Shown here: positions 54,114 through 62,153 of the stretch, in pieces | How the letters are laid out: each line of letters opens with the position of its first letter | How positions within the stretch are numbered: position 1 is the first letter of the stretch | Assembly: GCA_038225555.1 (NCBI GenBank) | Contig: JBBRRB010000013.1 | Span: forward strand, 1 to 64,000 | Reading direction: 5' to 3' | Length of the DNA stretch: 64,000 bases | Source: JANXQZ01 sp038225555 | GTDB lineage: Bacteria; Acidobacteriota; Terriglobia; Bryobacterales; Bryobacteraceae | The notes under the pieces: model-generated | The model's database searches: none | The model's input: only the letters and a program-made list of their open reading frames with translations | What the model was told of the DNA's origin: nothing | Translations under genes and position numbers: made by a program

Positions 54114-54753
54114 ACGTCGATTCCGCATCGTTTTAGCGGATGACCACACGCTCGTATCTGAGGGATTAGCGCACCTTCTGGAGCCGCATTTCGATCTGTT
54201 GGCGAGAGTGGATAACGGGCTGCAGGCGGTGGAAGCTGCTCGATCTCTACTGCCCGATGCAGTGCTTCTCGATATCTCCATGCCGGTAATGAACGGAATC
54301 GAAGCAGCGCGAACGATCCTTGCGGAGAACTCTAAGATCAAGCTGATTTTTCTCACCATGCACGCTAACTTGACCTATGTGCGCGAAGCTTTGCGGCTGG
54401 GAGCGTCGGGATATCTTTTGAAGCGTTCCGCCGCGGCCGAGATTGTCACTGCCGTTAAAACGGCGATGATCGGCAAGACTTATGTCACGCCACTCATCTC
54501 GGACTGGGAAGGGCAAGCTGGCGTGTACGGGACTGAGCCGCATGAGAGCGTTCGCAACTCTCTGACCTTTCGGCAGCACCAAGTGCTGCAATTAGTCGCC
54601 GAAGGCCGCTCCGCCAGGGACATTGCCACTCATTTGAACATCTCCATCAAAACCGCCGAGTTCCACAAGCAGACACTGATGAGAAAACTAGGGGTCCACA
54701 CATCGAATGAGTTGACGCGCTACGCGATTCGGCTCGGGTTAACGAGTGCCTAG
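54103..54753 (+). CDS. NarL/FixJ-type response regulator (receiver + LuxR HTH)
   Basis: 216 residues from ATG 54103, which has GAGAAGG six bases upstream; the frame starts 15 bases earlier at a TTG. Receiver domain with 'RIVLADDHTLVSEGLAHLL', the phosphoacceptor Asp in 'DAVLLDISMPVMNGIEAAR' and Lys in 'YLLKRS'. LuxR-type DNA-binding domain: 'LTFRQHQVLQLVAEGRSAR', 'IATHLNISIKTAEFHK'. It overlaps the kinase stop by 11 bases and is its obvious cognate partner, acting as a transcription factor on unknown targets. Confidence 0.95.
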   Translation: MSHERRFRIVLADDHTLVSEGLAHLLEPHFDLLARVDNGLQAVEAARSLLPDAVLLDISMPVMNGIEAARTILAENSKIKLIFLTMHANLTYVREALRLGASGYLLKRSAAAEIVTAVKTAMIGKTYVTPLISDWEGQAGVYGTEPHESVRNSLTFRQHQVLQLVAEGRSARDIATHLNISIKTAEFHKQTLMRKLGVHTSNELTRYAIRLGLTSA

Positions 54754-55312
54754 CAAATCTGGAGTCCACGTAGCTCTCATTCGCGGCATTAACGTCGGCA
54801 AGGCCAAGCGAGTTGCGATGGCGGACCTGCGCGCCTTGCTAACGGATCTTGGCTACACCGGCGTGCGCACGCTCTTGAACAGCGGCAACATCGTCTTCAC
54901 AGTTCCTGCCGCCGTCGCGGGCAGCCCAGCTCTCCGAATCGAAGAAGGTATAGCGAAGCAGCTCGGAGTATCCGCTCGGGTGCTCGTTATGACCGCAGAG
55001 GAAATCGCCGCGGCTGTGATCGACAACCCCCTTCGAAATGCTGACTACCACCCGTCACGCCTGCTGATTGCCGTTATCGGCAAGGCCGCCGACCGGGCTC
55101 GGCTAGCACCCTTGGCCGAGAAAGATTGGAGCCCCGAGGTCTTCGCCCTGGGTGCCCGCGTCGCTTATCTATGGTGCGCCAATGGAATCCTGCAGAGCGA
55201 ACTCGCAGCAGCCGTCAACAAGGTGCTCGGGGAGAACGTGACTGCCCGTAATTTGGCCACCATGACGAAGCTGCACGCCATGGTTCTGGATTCAGGAAAC
55301 GAGATAATGTAG
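54746..55312 (+). CDS. DUF1697-family protein
   Basis: 188 residues from GTG 54746, overlapping the response-regulator stop by 8 bases. The family signature is 'VALIRGINVGKAKRVAMAD', followed by 'LLTDLGYTGVRTLLNSGNI'. The fold pairs two ferredoxin-like halves. Function of the family is unknown despite wide occurrence. Linkage to the regulator could be only translational. Confidence 0.9.
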   Translation: MPSKSGVHVALIRGINVGKAKRVAMADLRALLTDLGYTGVRTLLNSGNIVFTVPAAVAGSPALRIEEGIAKQLGVSARVLVMTAEEIAAAVIDNPLRNADYHPSRLLIAVIGKAADRARLAPLAEKDWSPEVFALGARVAYLWCANGILQSELAAAVNKVLGENVTARNLATMTKLHAMVLDSGNEIM

Positions 55313-55319
55313 AAACGCC

Positions 55320-56087
55320 ATGTCAGCACCCACCGCAACTGCCCCCCGGCCGACCATCAGCGTAACGGGCCTGGTTAAGTCCTTCACCGATCCCAAGCGC
55401 GGCACCCTGAACGCCGTCAACGATGTTAGCTTCGATGTCTTTCCCGGCGAGGTATTCGGCCTCCTGGGACCCAACGGCGCTGGCAAGACCACCACGCTCC
55501 GAATCTTGGCCACCCTGCTGAAACCAACCTCCGGCACCGCCGTTTTGAATGGATTCGATATCGTGCGAGACCCGGGCCGCGTCCGTCAGCAGATCGGGTT
55601 TCTGTCCGGCGAAACCGGTCTGTACGCGCGCCTCACGCCGCGTGAAATTCTGAGCTTCTTCGGTGAGATGAACGGGATCACCGGCGCACCGTTGAAGACC
55701 CGTGTCGCCGACACAATGGAACGCTTCGGCATCACGGCGTTCGCAGACGTGCGCACCGACAAGTTGTCCACCGGGATGAAGCAGAAGACCGCCATTGCTC
55801 GGACTGTCCTGCACGATCCGCCAATCCTGATCCTCGACGAGCCGACCTCCGGCCTGGACGTTCCCACGGCGCGCACCATCGAACAATGCATCGTCGAGGC
55901 CAAGCAACGCGGCAAGTGCATCGTCTACTCGACGCATGTCATGGAGGAGGCCGAGTACCTGTGCGATCGCATCGCAGTGATCAGCGACGGCTCCCTCAAG
56001 ATCACCGGGACCATGCAGCAACTGCGCGAGGCCACAGGAAAGCAGCGGCTTCGGGAGATTTTCCTTGGCCTGCTGGGAATGGAGTAA
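55320..56087 (+). CDS. ABC transporter ATP-binding protein (NatA-like)
   Basis: 255 residues. Walker A 'LLGPNGAGKTTTLRIL', signature 'LSTGMKQKTAIARTVLHDP', Walker B 'ILILDEPTSGLDVPTARTI', and H-loop 'YSTHVMEEAEYLCDRI'. It powers the permease encoded seven bases downstream. The closest functional type is the NatAB sodium/drug exporter, assigned from the permease architecture; substrate is uncertain. Confidence 0.93.
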   Translation: MSAPTATAPRPTISVTGLVKSFTDPKRGTLNAVNDVSFDVFPGEVFGLLGPNGAGKTTTLRILATLLKPTSGTAVLNGFDIVRDPGRVRQQIGFLSGETGLYARLTPREILSFFGEMNGITGAPLKTRVADTMERFGITAFADVRTDKLSTGMKQKTAIARTVLHDPPILILDEPTSGLDVPTARTIEQCIVEAKQRGKCIVYSTHVMEEAEYLCDRIAVISDGSLKITGTMQQLREATGKQRLREIFLGLLGME

Positions 56088-56093
56088 GGACAC

Positions 56094-57269
56094 ATGCGAA
56101 TTAATATTCTGAAGGCGATTTACAAAAAAGAGATGACCGATCTCGTGCGGGATCGCCGCACGCTGATCAGCATGGTTGCAGTCCCGCTGCTCGTGATGCC
56201 GTTAATGATGGTGGTAATGACGCGCGTGGTGGACCGAATGGAAACGAAGGCGAAAGACGACGCCAAAACCATGTCCATCGCGGTGCGGGCGACTGATCCG
56301 GCGGTCGCGCAGGCGCTGAAGAAAGCGGGCCTGATTGTGTCTGAACAGTCCGGCGACGTTCGCACAGCGGTGGAATCCAAGAAGGCCACTGCGGGGGTGG
56401 AAGAAGTTCCAGGGCCGACCCCCACGCTCCGCGTTTTCGCCGATGACTCGAATCCGGGATCGCGCAGCAGCGGGGACCGTATCCGCATCGCGCTAAACGA
56501 TTGGAAGGAGGAACGCGTTCGGCAAGGCCTGCGAGCCTCTGGAGTAGCGGAGTCCGTGCTGACTCCGTTTCAGATGCAAAAGGTCAACGTGGCGCCGGAA
56601 CGAAAAATGGCGGGAATGATTTGGGGCAGCATGCTCGGATACTTATTGTTGCTGCTGATGTTCTCCGGCGGGATGTATCCGGTGATCGATATGACGGCGG
56701 GCGAGAAGGAGCGCAAAACGCTGGAGGCTTATCTTTCCAGCCCGGCGGGCCGCGACGAAATCGTGCTCGGCAAAATTCTCGCTGCGATGACTGCCATCGC
56801 GTTGACCGCCGCGCTCACCCTCACCAGCGTGGTTCTCTCCGTCCGCAACGGCTTTTCCAGCAAGAATCCGCAAGTCCGCTCGATGATGCAATCCATACCC
56901 ATGGATCCCCATACTGTATTTCTAATCGCGCTTACGCTGATCCCGCTGATTATTTTCGCCGCTTCAGCGATGATTGCGATTGCGATTCACGCCCGCAGCT
57001 TCAAGGAAGGCACCAGCTATCTAACTCCGCTAATACTTCTTGTGATTTTCCCGGCCATCCTGGGCGGGATGCCGGGCATGGAACTGACTCCGACGCTCTG
57101 CCTGATTCCGATTTTCAACGCGAGTCAATTGATTCGAGCAATCATGCTCGGCGAGTTTTCAATGGCCGCATTGGGAGTTACTCTGGCGGCGAATCTCGCG
57201 TATGCCGCCGTCGCCTTCTTCATTGCCAAGCGCCGCTTCGACAATGAATCCGTCCTGTTCCGCAGCTAA
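56094..57269 (+). CDS. ABC-2-type permease (NatB-like)
   Basis: 391 residues. A first membrane helix ('LISMVAVPLLVMPLMMVVM') is followed by a large extracytoplasmic loop (about 45-180). Then come 'GMIWGSMLGYLLLLLMF', 'DMTAGEKERKTLEAYLSSP', 'RDEIVLGKILAAMTAIAL' and further helices, ending 'AKRRFDNESVLFRS'. This is the NatB arrangement. It forms an exporter with the upstream ATPase. Its stop codon overlaps the 3' end of the first TolC-like gene on the other strand by four bases. Confidence 0.9.
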   Translation: MRINILKAIYKKEMTDLVRDRRTLISMVAVPLLVMPLMMVVMTRVVDRMETKAKDDAKTMSIAVRATDPAVAQALKKAGLIVSEQSGDVRTAVESKKATAGVEEVPGPTPTLRVFADDSNPGSRSSGDRIRIALNDWKEERVRQGLRASGVAESVLTPFQMQKVNVAPERKMAGMIWGSMLGYLLLLLMFSGGMYPVIDMTAGEKERKTLEAYLSSPAGRDEIVLGKILAAMTAIALTAALTLTSVVLSVRNGFSSKNPQVRSMMQSIPMDPHTVFLIALTLIPLIIFAASAMIAIAIHARSFKEGTSYLTPLILLVIFPAILGGMPGMELTPTLCLIPIFNASQLIRAIMLGEFSMAALGVTLAANLAYAAVAFFIAKRRFDNESVLFRS

Positions 57270-59134
57270 GGCTTGGGGGCCACTGAAGCAGAGCGCCCAT
57301 TCATCGCATCCTCCAGCGAAATATGATTCGTCTCAAGCGTCGCGCCCAGCACCTGATCGAGCGCCACGCGCGCATGGCTAAACGCCGACAGCGCCGCCAC
57401 TTCGGCCGACTCGGAGACCAGCAAACTGCGCTGCGACGTGATCAGATCGTTCAGCGTAGAAACGCCCAGCTTGAAATTCTGCTGCTCCTTGTCCAGCAGT
57501 TGCTCCTGCAGAATACGAGTCTCGAGAGCGGCGGAGTAACGCGCCCGCGCCTGACGCAACGCCACCATCTGACTCGAAATATCCACCACTAGCTTGTTCT
57601 GATCCCGCCGCGAACTGAGCTGCGTTTGACGCAATTGCAACTGGTCGATCCCATAATCTCCCTGGGCGATCCTGTTGTTGAACGGCACTTGGATAAAACC
57701 GCCCACTCTCTCATTGGGAAAATCGCGCCGGAAAACTTGGCCGAGAGCATTGCCCAGGCCGCCGACGAAATATGGATTAGGAGCGATACCGTCGGGCCCC
57801 GGATTGGAAGTTCCGGACAAGCCGCTGTTATACGTAGAGGCGAACCCTTGCGCCGTCGGCAAAAGACCATTGGCCGTACCCAATGCAGATATTTCGGAGC
57901 TCTCCAAATTAATCGCCGACACTGCGAAATCCGGTCTCGCCGCCAGAGCGCGAGCCACCATTTCCCGCAATGGAGGAAGATCGTCGGTAGGCGGCACTTG
58001 AATCTTATCCAGTGTCACGATCTCCGCGTTGTCGATGAGAGGGTCTTCCATTCCATTCCGGCTGAGCGCGTTTTTGAGAAGATTTTCCTGCTGGCGGATG
58101 GTGGTCTGAGCGAAGGTGAGTTCCCTTTTTCGAGTGGCCACCTCGGCCTCGGCGCGATAGATTTCCACTTTCGCGAGCACGCCCAAATCGATTTCCTGTT
58201 TCGTATCCAGGAAGAACTTCTGAGCCAGATCGCCTGCTCTCTGCCGCGCCTTCAAATCTTCGTTGTCTGCCACCAAATCCCAATACAGATTGAGCACGTT
58301 CACCACGACATTCAGCAGTTGCGATCGATAAGTGTGCTGAGCGGCAATCGTGTTCTTGCGCGCCACTCGGATGAAGCGCGTGTTCACATTGCGCCCGAAG
58401 CCCTGCAGCAAAGTATGTTGAAAATAGATCTGAACGCGCGGCGCGACCGACGGATTCAGAATGTCGGTGGGCGTGTTCTCCTTGAGATACGATTCGTTCG
58501 CCGAGACCTGAACGTATCCGCCGGTAACCAGCCCTTGCTGCACGAAGGTATTGAAGATATGACTGGTGTCCACCAAAGCCGTCGTCTGGCTCTGCACGGT
58601 GTTCACCTGCGGACTGGTGGTGTGCGAGAAGAGACTGGTGTTCTGCAGCACAGCATCCAGATTCGCGACCACCGGACCGATCTGGGAAATCACCGCGCCC
58701 CCCGCCGAATTCCCGCCTCCATTGCCGCCGCTGCTCACCCCGATCGCCCTCTGGCTCCCCGATACTCCCTGCCCGCTTGCCACCTGCCCAATTTGAGAGT
58801 TGCCGCTAGTAACACCTCGAAGAAGGCCTCCGGCCTCCGCGCGCTGCAGTTGCCACTCCGCCACCAGCGGTCCGTAGCGATCCACTTCCAGATCGAGATT
58901 GTTCTCAATAGCCAGCGCCACCGCATCTTGGACGGTCAGGTATAGCTTGCCTGCCCGAACCAGATCGCGCAGCCGGTTTGAGTTCCCCAGCTTGACCGGC
59001 GGAATGGTCGCTCCGCGATAAGGGCGGATGAAGAGACTCGCTTGCGGGCGCTGAACCGCGATCTCCTGTCCGCGAGACTGATCGATGAGACAAACGCAAA
59101 GTGCAACCACTGCGCAAGACTTATAGGAATTCAT
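57266..59134 (-). CDS. TolC-family outer-membrane protein (second of tandem pair)
   Basis: 622 residues with a signal peptide (MNSYKSCAVVALCVCLIDQS). The N-terminal part has 'LYLTVQDAVALAIENNLDL', typical of TolC-like outer-membrane factors in this phylum. Long helices follow with 'NLYWDLVADNEDLKARQRA' and 'LDTKQEIDLGVLAKVEIYR', and a C-terminal 'LNDLITSQRSLLVSESAEV'. It forms a trimeric channel for export across the outer membrane. The ATG follows the stop of the upstream paralogue directly (TAGATG). No inner-membrane pump or adaptor gene is nearby apart from the convergent NatAB-like ABC system. Confidence 0.88.
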   Translation of the reverse strand: MNSYKSCAVVALCVCLIDQSRGQEIAVQRPQASLFIRPYRGATIPPVKLGNSNRLRDLVRAGKLYLTVQDAVALAIENNLDLEVDRYGPLVAEWQLQRAEAGGLLRGVTSGNSQIGQVASGQGVSGSQRAIGVSSGGNGGGNSAGGAVISQIGPVVANLDAVLQNTSLFSHTTSPQVNTVQSQTTALVDTSHIFNTFVQQGLVTGGYVQVSANESYLKENTPTDILNPSVAPRVQIYFQHTLLQGFGRNVNTRFIRVARKNTIAAQHTYRSQLLNVVVNVLNLYWDLVADNEDLKARQRAGDLAQKFFLDTKQEIDLGVLAKVEIYRAEAEVATRKRELTFAQTTIRQQENLLKNALSRNGMEDPLIDNAEIVTLDKIQVPPTDDLPPLREMVARALAARPDFAVSAINLESSEISALGTANGLLPTAQGFASTYNSGLSGTSNPGPDGIAPNPYFVGGLGNALGQVFRRDFPNERVGGFIQVPFNNRIAQGDYGIDQLQLRQTQLSSRRDQNKLVVDISSQMVALRQARARYSAALETRILQEQLLDKEQQNFKLGVSTLNDLITSQRSLLVSESAEVAALSAFSHARVALDQVLGATLETNHISLEDAMNGRSASVAPKP

Positions 59135-61036
59135 CTACTTCTTCACCGCTGGATTGGTCGGAAGATTCTCTGGAATCGCTGACTGTCTCGCCACCTGCCC
59201 GGCCGCAGCCTCGTCCATCGAGATCGCGTTCACGTCGAGCGTCTGTCCCACGGCTTCGTCAAACGCAATCTTGGCGTGCGTGTAGTTGGCCATCGCCTGC
59301 ACTTCGGCGCTCTGATCCAGCGCCAAATCGCGCTGGGCCTGAACTACCAGAGATACAGTGGAGGTGCCGAAGCTGAAGCGTTTCTGTTCGGCGTCCAGAG
59401 CCTGTTGCGCTAGAACGCGTGTGGCCACGGCATTTTCATACCGCGCTCTGGCTTGCTGAAGCCCAATCACTGCATTCTTTACGTCCACCCGAATTTGGCT
59501 GATCGAGCGCTGCAATTGCAACTCGCTCTGACGAAGGTTGAGTTGATCCGTCACGTAGTCTGCTTGCGCGGCTCGGTTGCGAAAGGGGATGTTGAGTGAA
59601 AAGCCGGCCGAGTAATCCGGGAAGTTGCGCCGCGCGATCTGGCTCAGAAAATTTCCGTATCCGCCGACAAAATACGGATCCGGTGCGCCGCTTCTGCCGT
59701 TGTAAAGCGGGTTCAACTCGCCTGTCAACGCGTGGTTGGTGAACTCGGCGAAAGCTTGCAGTGTGGGCAGCAAAGCGTTCTTCGAGCCCGTTAGGTTGAT
59801 CAGGCTGCTCTCGATATTGATGCGGGTTTGCTGGATCTCCGGCCTATTTAAGAGAGCCACCTGAATCAGCTCAGGCGTGGGTTTCAGGTCTTCTTTTTCC
59901 GGAACCTCGATCCGGTCGAGCGGAATCAGATGCACGTCATCCAGCCAAGGACTCGCGATCGAGTTTCGGCTTAGCGCGTTCTTGAGAATGGTTTCCTGCT
60001 GCGCCACGTTGGTCTGCGAGATCAGCAAGTCTTCCTTGCTGGACGATACCTGGGCAGCCGCGCGCGTCACCTCGATTGCAGGCAGCGCGCCGAGTTTCAC
60101 TTGCGTCTTGTTATCTTCGAAAAGCTTCTCGGCGGTCTCGAGAGCCACTTGCTTGATGCGCATATCTTCGTTGAAGCTGACCAGATCCCAGTAGAGATTG
60201 AGAATGGCCGACACGGTTGTGATCACTTGTCTACGAACCTGAAGGTCCGTAACTCTTATGTTGTTCTTTGCCACCCGGATGTTCCGGTTGTTCACCGAGA
60301 TCCCGTAACCTTGCAACAGGTTTTGCGTCACGTAAAGATCCAGGTTGCCCGAGGTGGCCGGGTTCAGAAGATTCGCCGGACTGTTGACGCGTCCGCGCGA
60401 GGTCACGTAGGAAAGCTGCGCGTTGGTGCCGGTAAGAAACGATTGCGAGTAGCCCAATTGAAACACTCTGCCGTCGTTGGTGAGAGATGTGGTCTGGCTC
60501 AGAACCGTGTTGCTGAGCGGTGTGGTAGTGTGCGCGAAATTTGCGTATGCGAATATGCTGGGGTCAAGGTTGGGCGGCGTAGGACCGATCTGAATCACGA
60601 TACCGCCGCCAGAGCCGACGCCCGATCCTTCGGCGAGTCCTCCCGTGTTCACGTTGACTCCAGCGAGGCTCACGCTTACCGGCCCCGGGTTGATCGTTGT
60701 TCCGACGCTCCGCAAGAATCCGCCGCCCTCCGCGCGACGCAGGACTTCGCGGGCAAGAGACGGCCCGTAGCGCTGAATGGCGATGTCGATGTTATTCTCA
60801 AGCACCAGCGCGATCACGTCCTGCACCGAAAGGTACAGATTGCCTGCCCGCACCAGGGCTTCCAGACGCGGCGTGTTGCTCAGCTTCACCGGCGAGACTA
60901 TGCGGCGCTGAAGGTGAAATGGCCGCAAGATACGGCCGACGTACGGCACGGGCGCAGGGTCCTCAATCGACACTTCTGGCGATTGAGCGAAGATAGGAAG
61001 GCAAGAGATTAGCAAGACACAGCGGCAATATTTCAT
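59135..61036 (-). CDS. TolC-family outer-membrane protein (first of tandem pair)
   Basis: 633 residues from ATG 61036 (MKYCRCVLLISCLPIFAQS), a good signal peptide; the open frame upstream to 61132 is not supported. It is paralogous to the downstream gene: 'NLYLSVQDVIALVLENNID', 'LNLYWDLVSFNEDMRIKQV', 'ARYENAVATRVLAQQALDA', 'SFGTSTVSLVVQAQRDLAL'. Both have the same ~100-residue N-terminal extension before the helical barrel. The pair arose by duplication and may be expressed together. Confidence 0.88.
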   Translation of the reverse strand: MKYCRCVLLISCLPIFAQSPEVSIEDPAPVPYVGRILRPFHLQRRIVSPVKLSNTPRLEALVRAGNLYLSVQDVIALVLENNIDIAIQRYGPSLAREVLRRAEGGGFLRSVGTTINPGPVSVSLAGVNVNTGGLAEGSGVGSGGGIVIQIGPTPPNLDPSIFAYANFAHTTTPLSNTVLSQTTSLTNDGRVFQLGYSQSFLTGTNAQLSYVTSRGRVNSPANLLNPATSGNLDLYVTQNLLQGYGISVNNRNIRVAKNNIRVTDLQVRRQVITTVSAILNLYWDLVSFNEDMRIKQVALETAEKLFEDNKTQVKLGALPAIEVTRAAAQVSSSKEDLLISQTNVAQQETILKNALSRNSIASPWLDDVHLIPLDRIEVPEKEDLKPTPELIQVALLNRPEIQQTRINIESSLINLTGSKNALLPTLQAFAEFTNHALTGELNPLYNGRSGAPDPYFVGGYGNFLSQIARRNFPDYSAGFSLNIPFRNRAAQADYVTDQLNLRQSELQLQRSISQIRVDVKNAVIGLQQARARYENAVATRVLAQQALDAEQKRFSFGTSTVSLVVQAQRDLALDQSAEVQAMANYTHAKIAFDEAVGQTLDVNAISMDEAAAGQVARQSAIPENLPTNPAVKK

Positions 61037-61145
61037 TAAAATACTGATGCACAAGTGCAATTGCGCTTCCACAGCCTTTTGCAAGCAGTATCGAGCCGCC
61101 GGGAGCCAAGCGCTGTCCGATTTTGCCACCAAGTGTTCGATTTCG

Positions 61146-61571
61146 TTACTCTTCCCACTGCACTATGACTTCGTCGGTGTCTCGATACACCTCTTCCCGA
61201 ATGATGCGTTCTGTCGCGTCCCTGAGGTACTGATCGAGGGCTTCTTTGAGCGCGAGGTATTCCGGCCAAAGGGTGCCGTCGATAAACCTCTGCGGACCGC
61301 GCACCATAACGGTTGTAAAGCGTTGCCGCTTGTACCGATACGGTTTGAGCCCGTGCCGGCGGCATAGGGCCGCGAAGAGACGGCGCTGCCACCGATCCGT
61401 GAGCGTAAACTGCATCTCGATGATTGGCTCGGACGCGGAGGTAGCGGCCAGAGTTTGCTTGACGCGATCGAGGGCGGCGGCGGCGGCTTTGCGCTCACCG
61501 ATGGTGGTTGCGCCCTCAAACAGGGCGGCAATTTTCCGCAGTTTAAGCCGGAGCTGCTCTTCGATTGTCAT
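61146..61571 (-). CDS. Hypothetical protein, second gene of an orphan pair
   Basis: 141 residues, mostly helical. N-terminus 'EEQLRLKLRKIAALFEGAT' and 'GERKAAAAALDRVKQTL' resembles the start of DUF2786-like proteins often found near mobile DNA. A middle 'WQRRLFAALCRRHGLKPYR' and an acidic C-terminus follow. No catalytic residues can be assigned. It starts 21 bases after the stop of the next gene on the same strand, so the two form an operon. Confidence 0.6.
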   Translation of the reverse strand: MTIEEQLRLKLRKIAALFEGATTIGERKAAAAALDRVKQTLAATSASEPIIEMQFTLTDRWQRRLFAALCRRHGLKPYRYKRQRFTTVMVRGPQRFIDGTLWPEYLALKEALDQYLRDATERIIREEVYRDTDEVIVQWEE

Positions 61572-61592
61572 CTGAGCGAACCGGGCGTCAAG

Positions 61593-61910
61593 CTACTTCG
61601 CGACCCGGCTTTCGCACCAGTGAAGAATCGTAACAATATAGGTTGAGTTCTGGGAGAACCCCAGTTCGTGACGAGGCTTTTTGCGATCTCGATAGGCGGG
61701 CCAAACCTCATAGACTTGCTCGAAATCGTGTCGTGTTACAGGCCTAGGCTTCCCGTTCTGCGGTGCAACCGTGATTTTCGATGGGTCTTTAGCGAGAATG
61801 CTAAACACGCTGCGCGCTCTCCCGCGCACACTCCAAGCGTGCATTATCTGCCCAGTACTGAGATGATCCTGGATCGTACGCCAGTATTGAGTAAATGTCA
61901 TGGTAGCCAT
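61593..61910 (-). CDS. Hypothetical protein, first gene of an orphan pair
   Basis: 105 residues from ATG 61910 (an alternative ATG lies three codons in). It contains 'FTQYWRTIQDHLSTGQIMH', 'SVFSILAKDPSKITV', 'RPVTRHDFEQVYEVWPAYR' and 'STYIVTILHWCE'. I do not recognise the family, although the segment pattern looks conserved rather than random. With its partner it sits in a short region between the TolC pair and priA, in DNA with no other genes, and may be a mobile remnant. Confidence 0.58.
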   Translation of the reverse strand: MATMTFTQYWRTIQDHLSTGQIMHAWSVRGRARSVFSILAKDPSKITVAPQNGKPRPVTRHDFEQVYEVWPAYRDRKKPRHELGFSQNSTYIVTILHWCESRVAK

Positions 61911-62153
61911 AATTCCATCCAGGGTCTCCCCGGGATGCTGCTTATCAAATGAACCGGAGAGTTCCGCATTGCGGTGACGCTTTCCGCAAGGCTAACTTAC
62001 CCCTGATTATATCGGCCTCTCGCCGTCGCCTCGATCTATTTTCAGCGGAGGGTGCTTTATGTAGTGGATCGGAAGCCATGCTGACTACGATAATATCGAC
62101 GCCAAGGCAGTAGAATATGGAAATTTAGCCGATTCGAACAGATGGCGGCCGCA

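Noticed and set aside
57626..58945. 439-residue open frame on the plus strand
   Set aside because: Antisense shadow of the TolC-like gene, His/Arg-rich with no domain pattern.
61037..61145. Possible insertion-sequence end upstream of the TolC pair
   Set aside because: No matching inverted repeat or target duplication could be found in the window.
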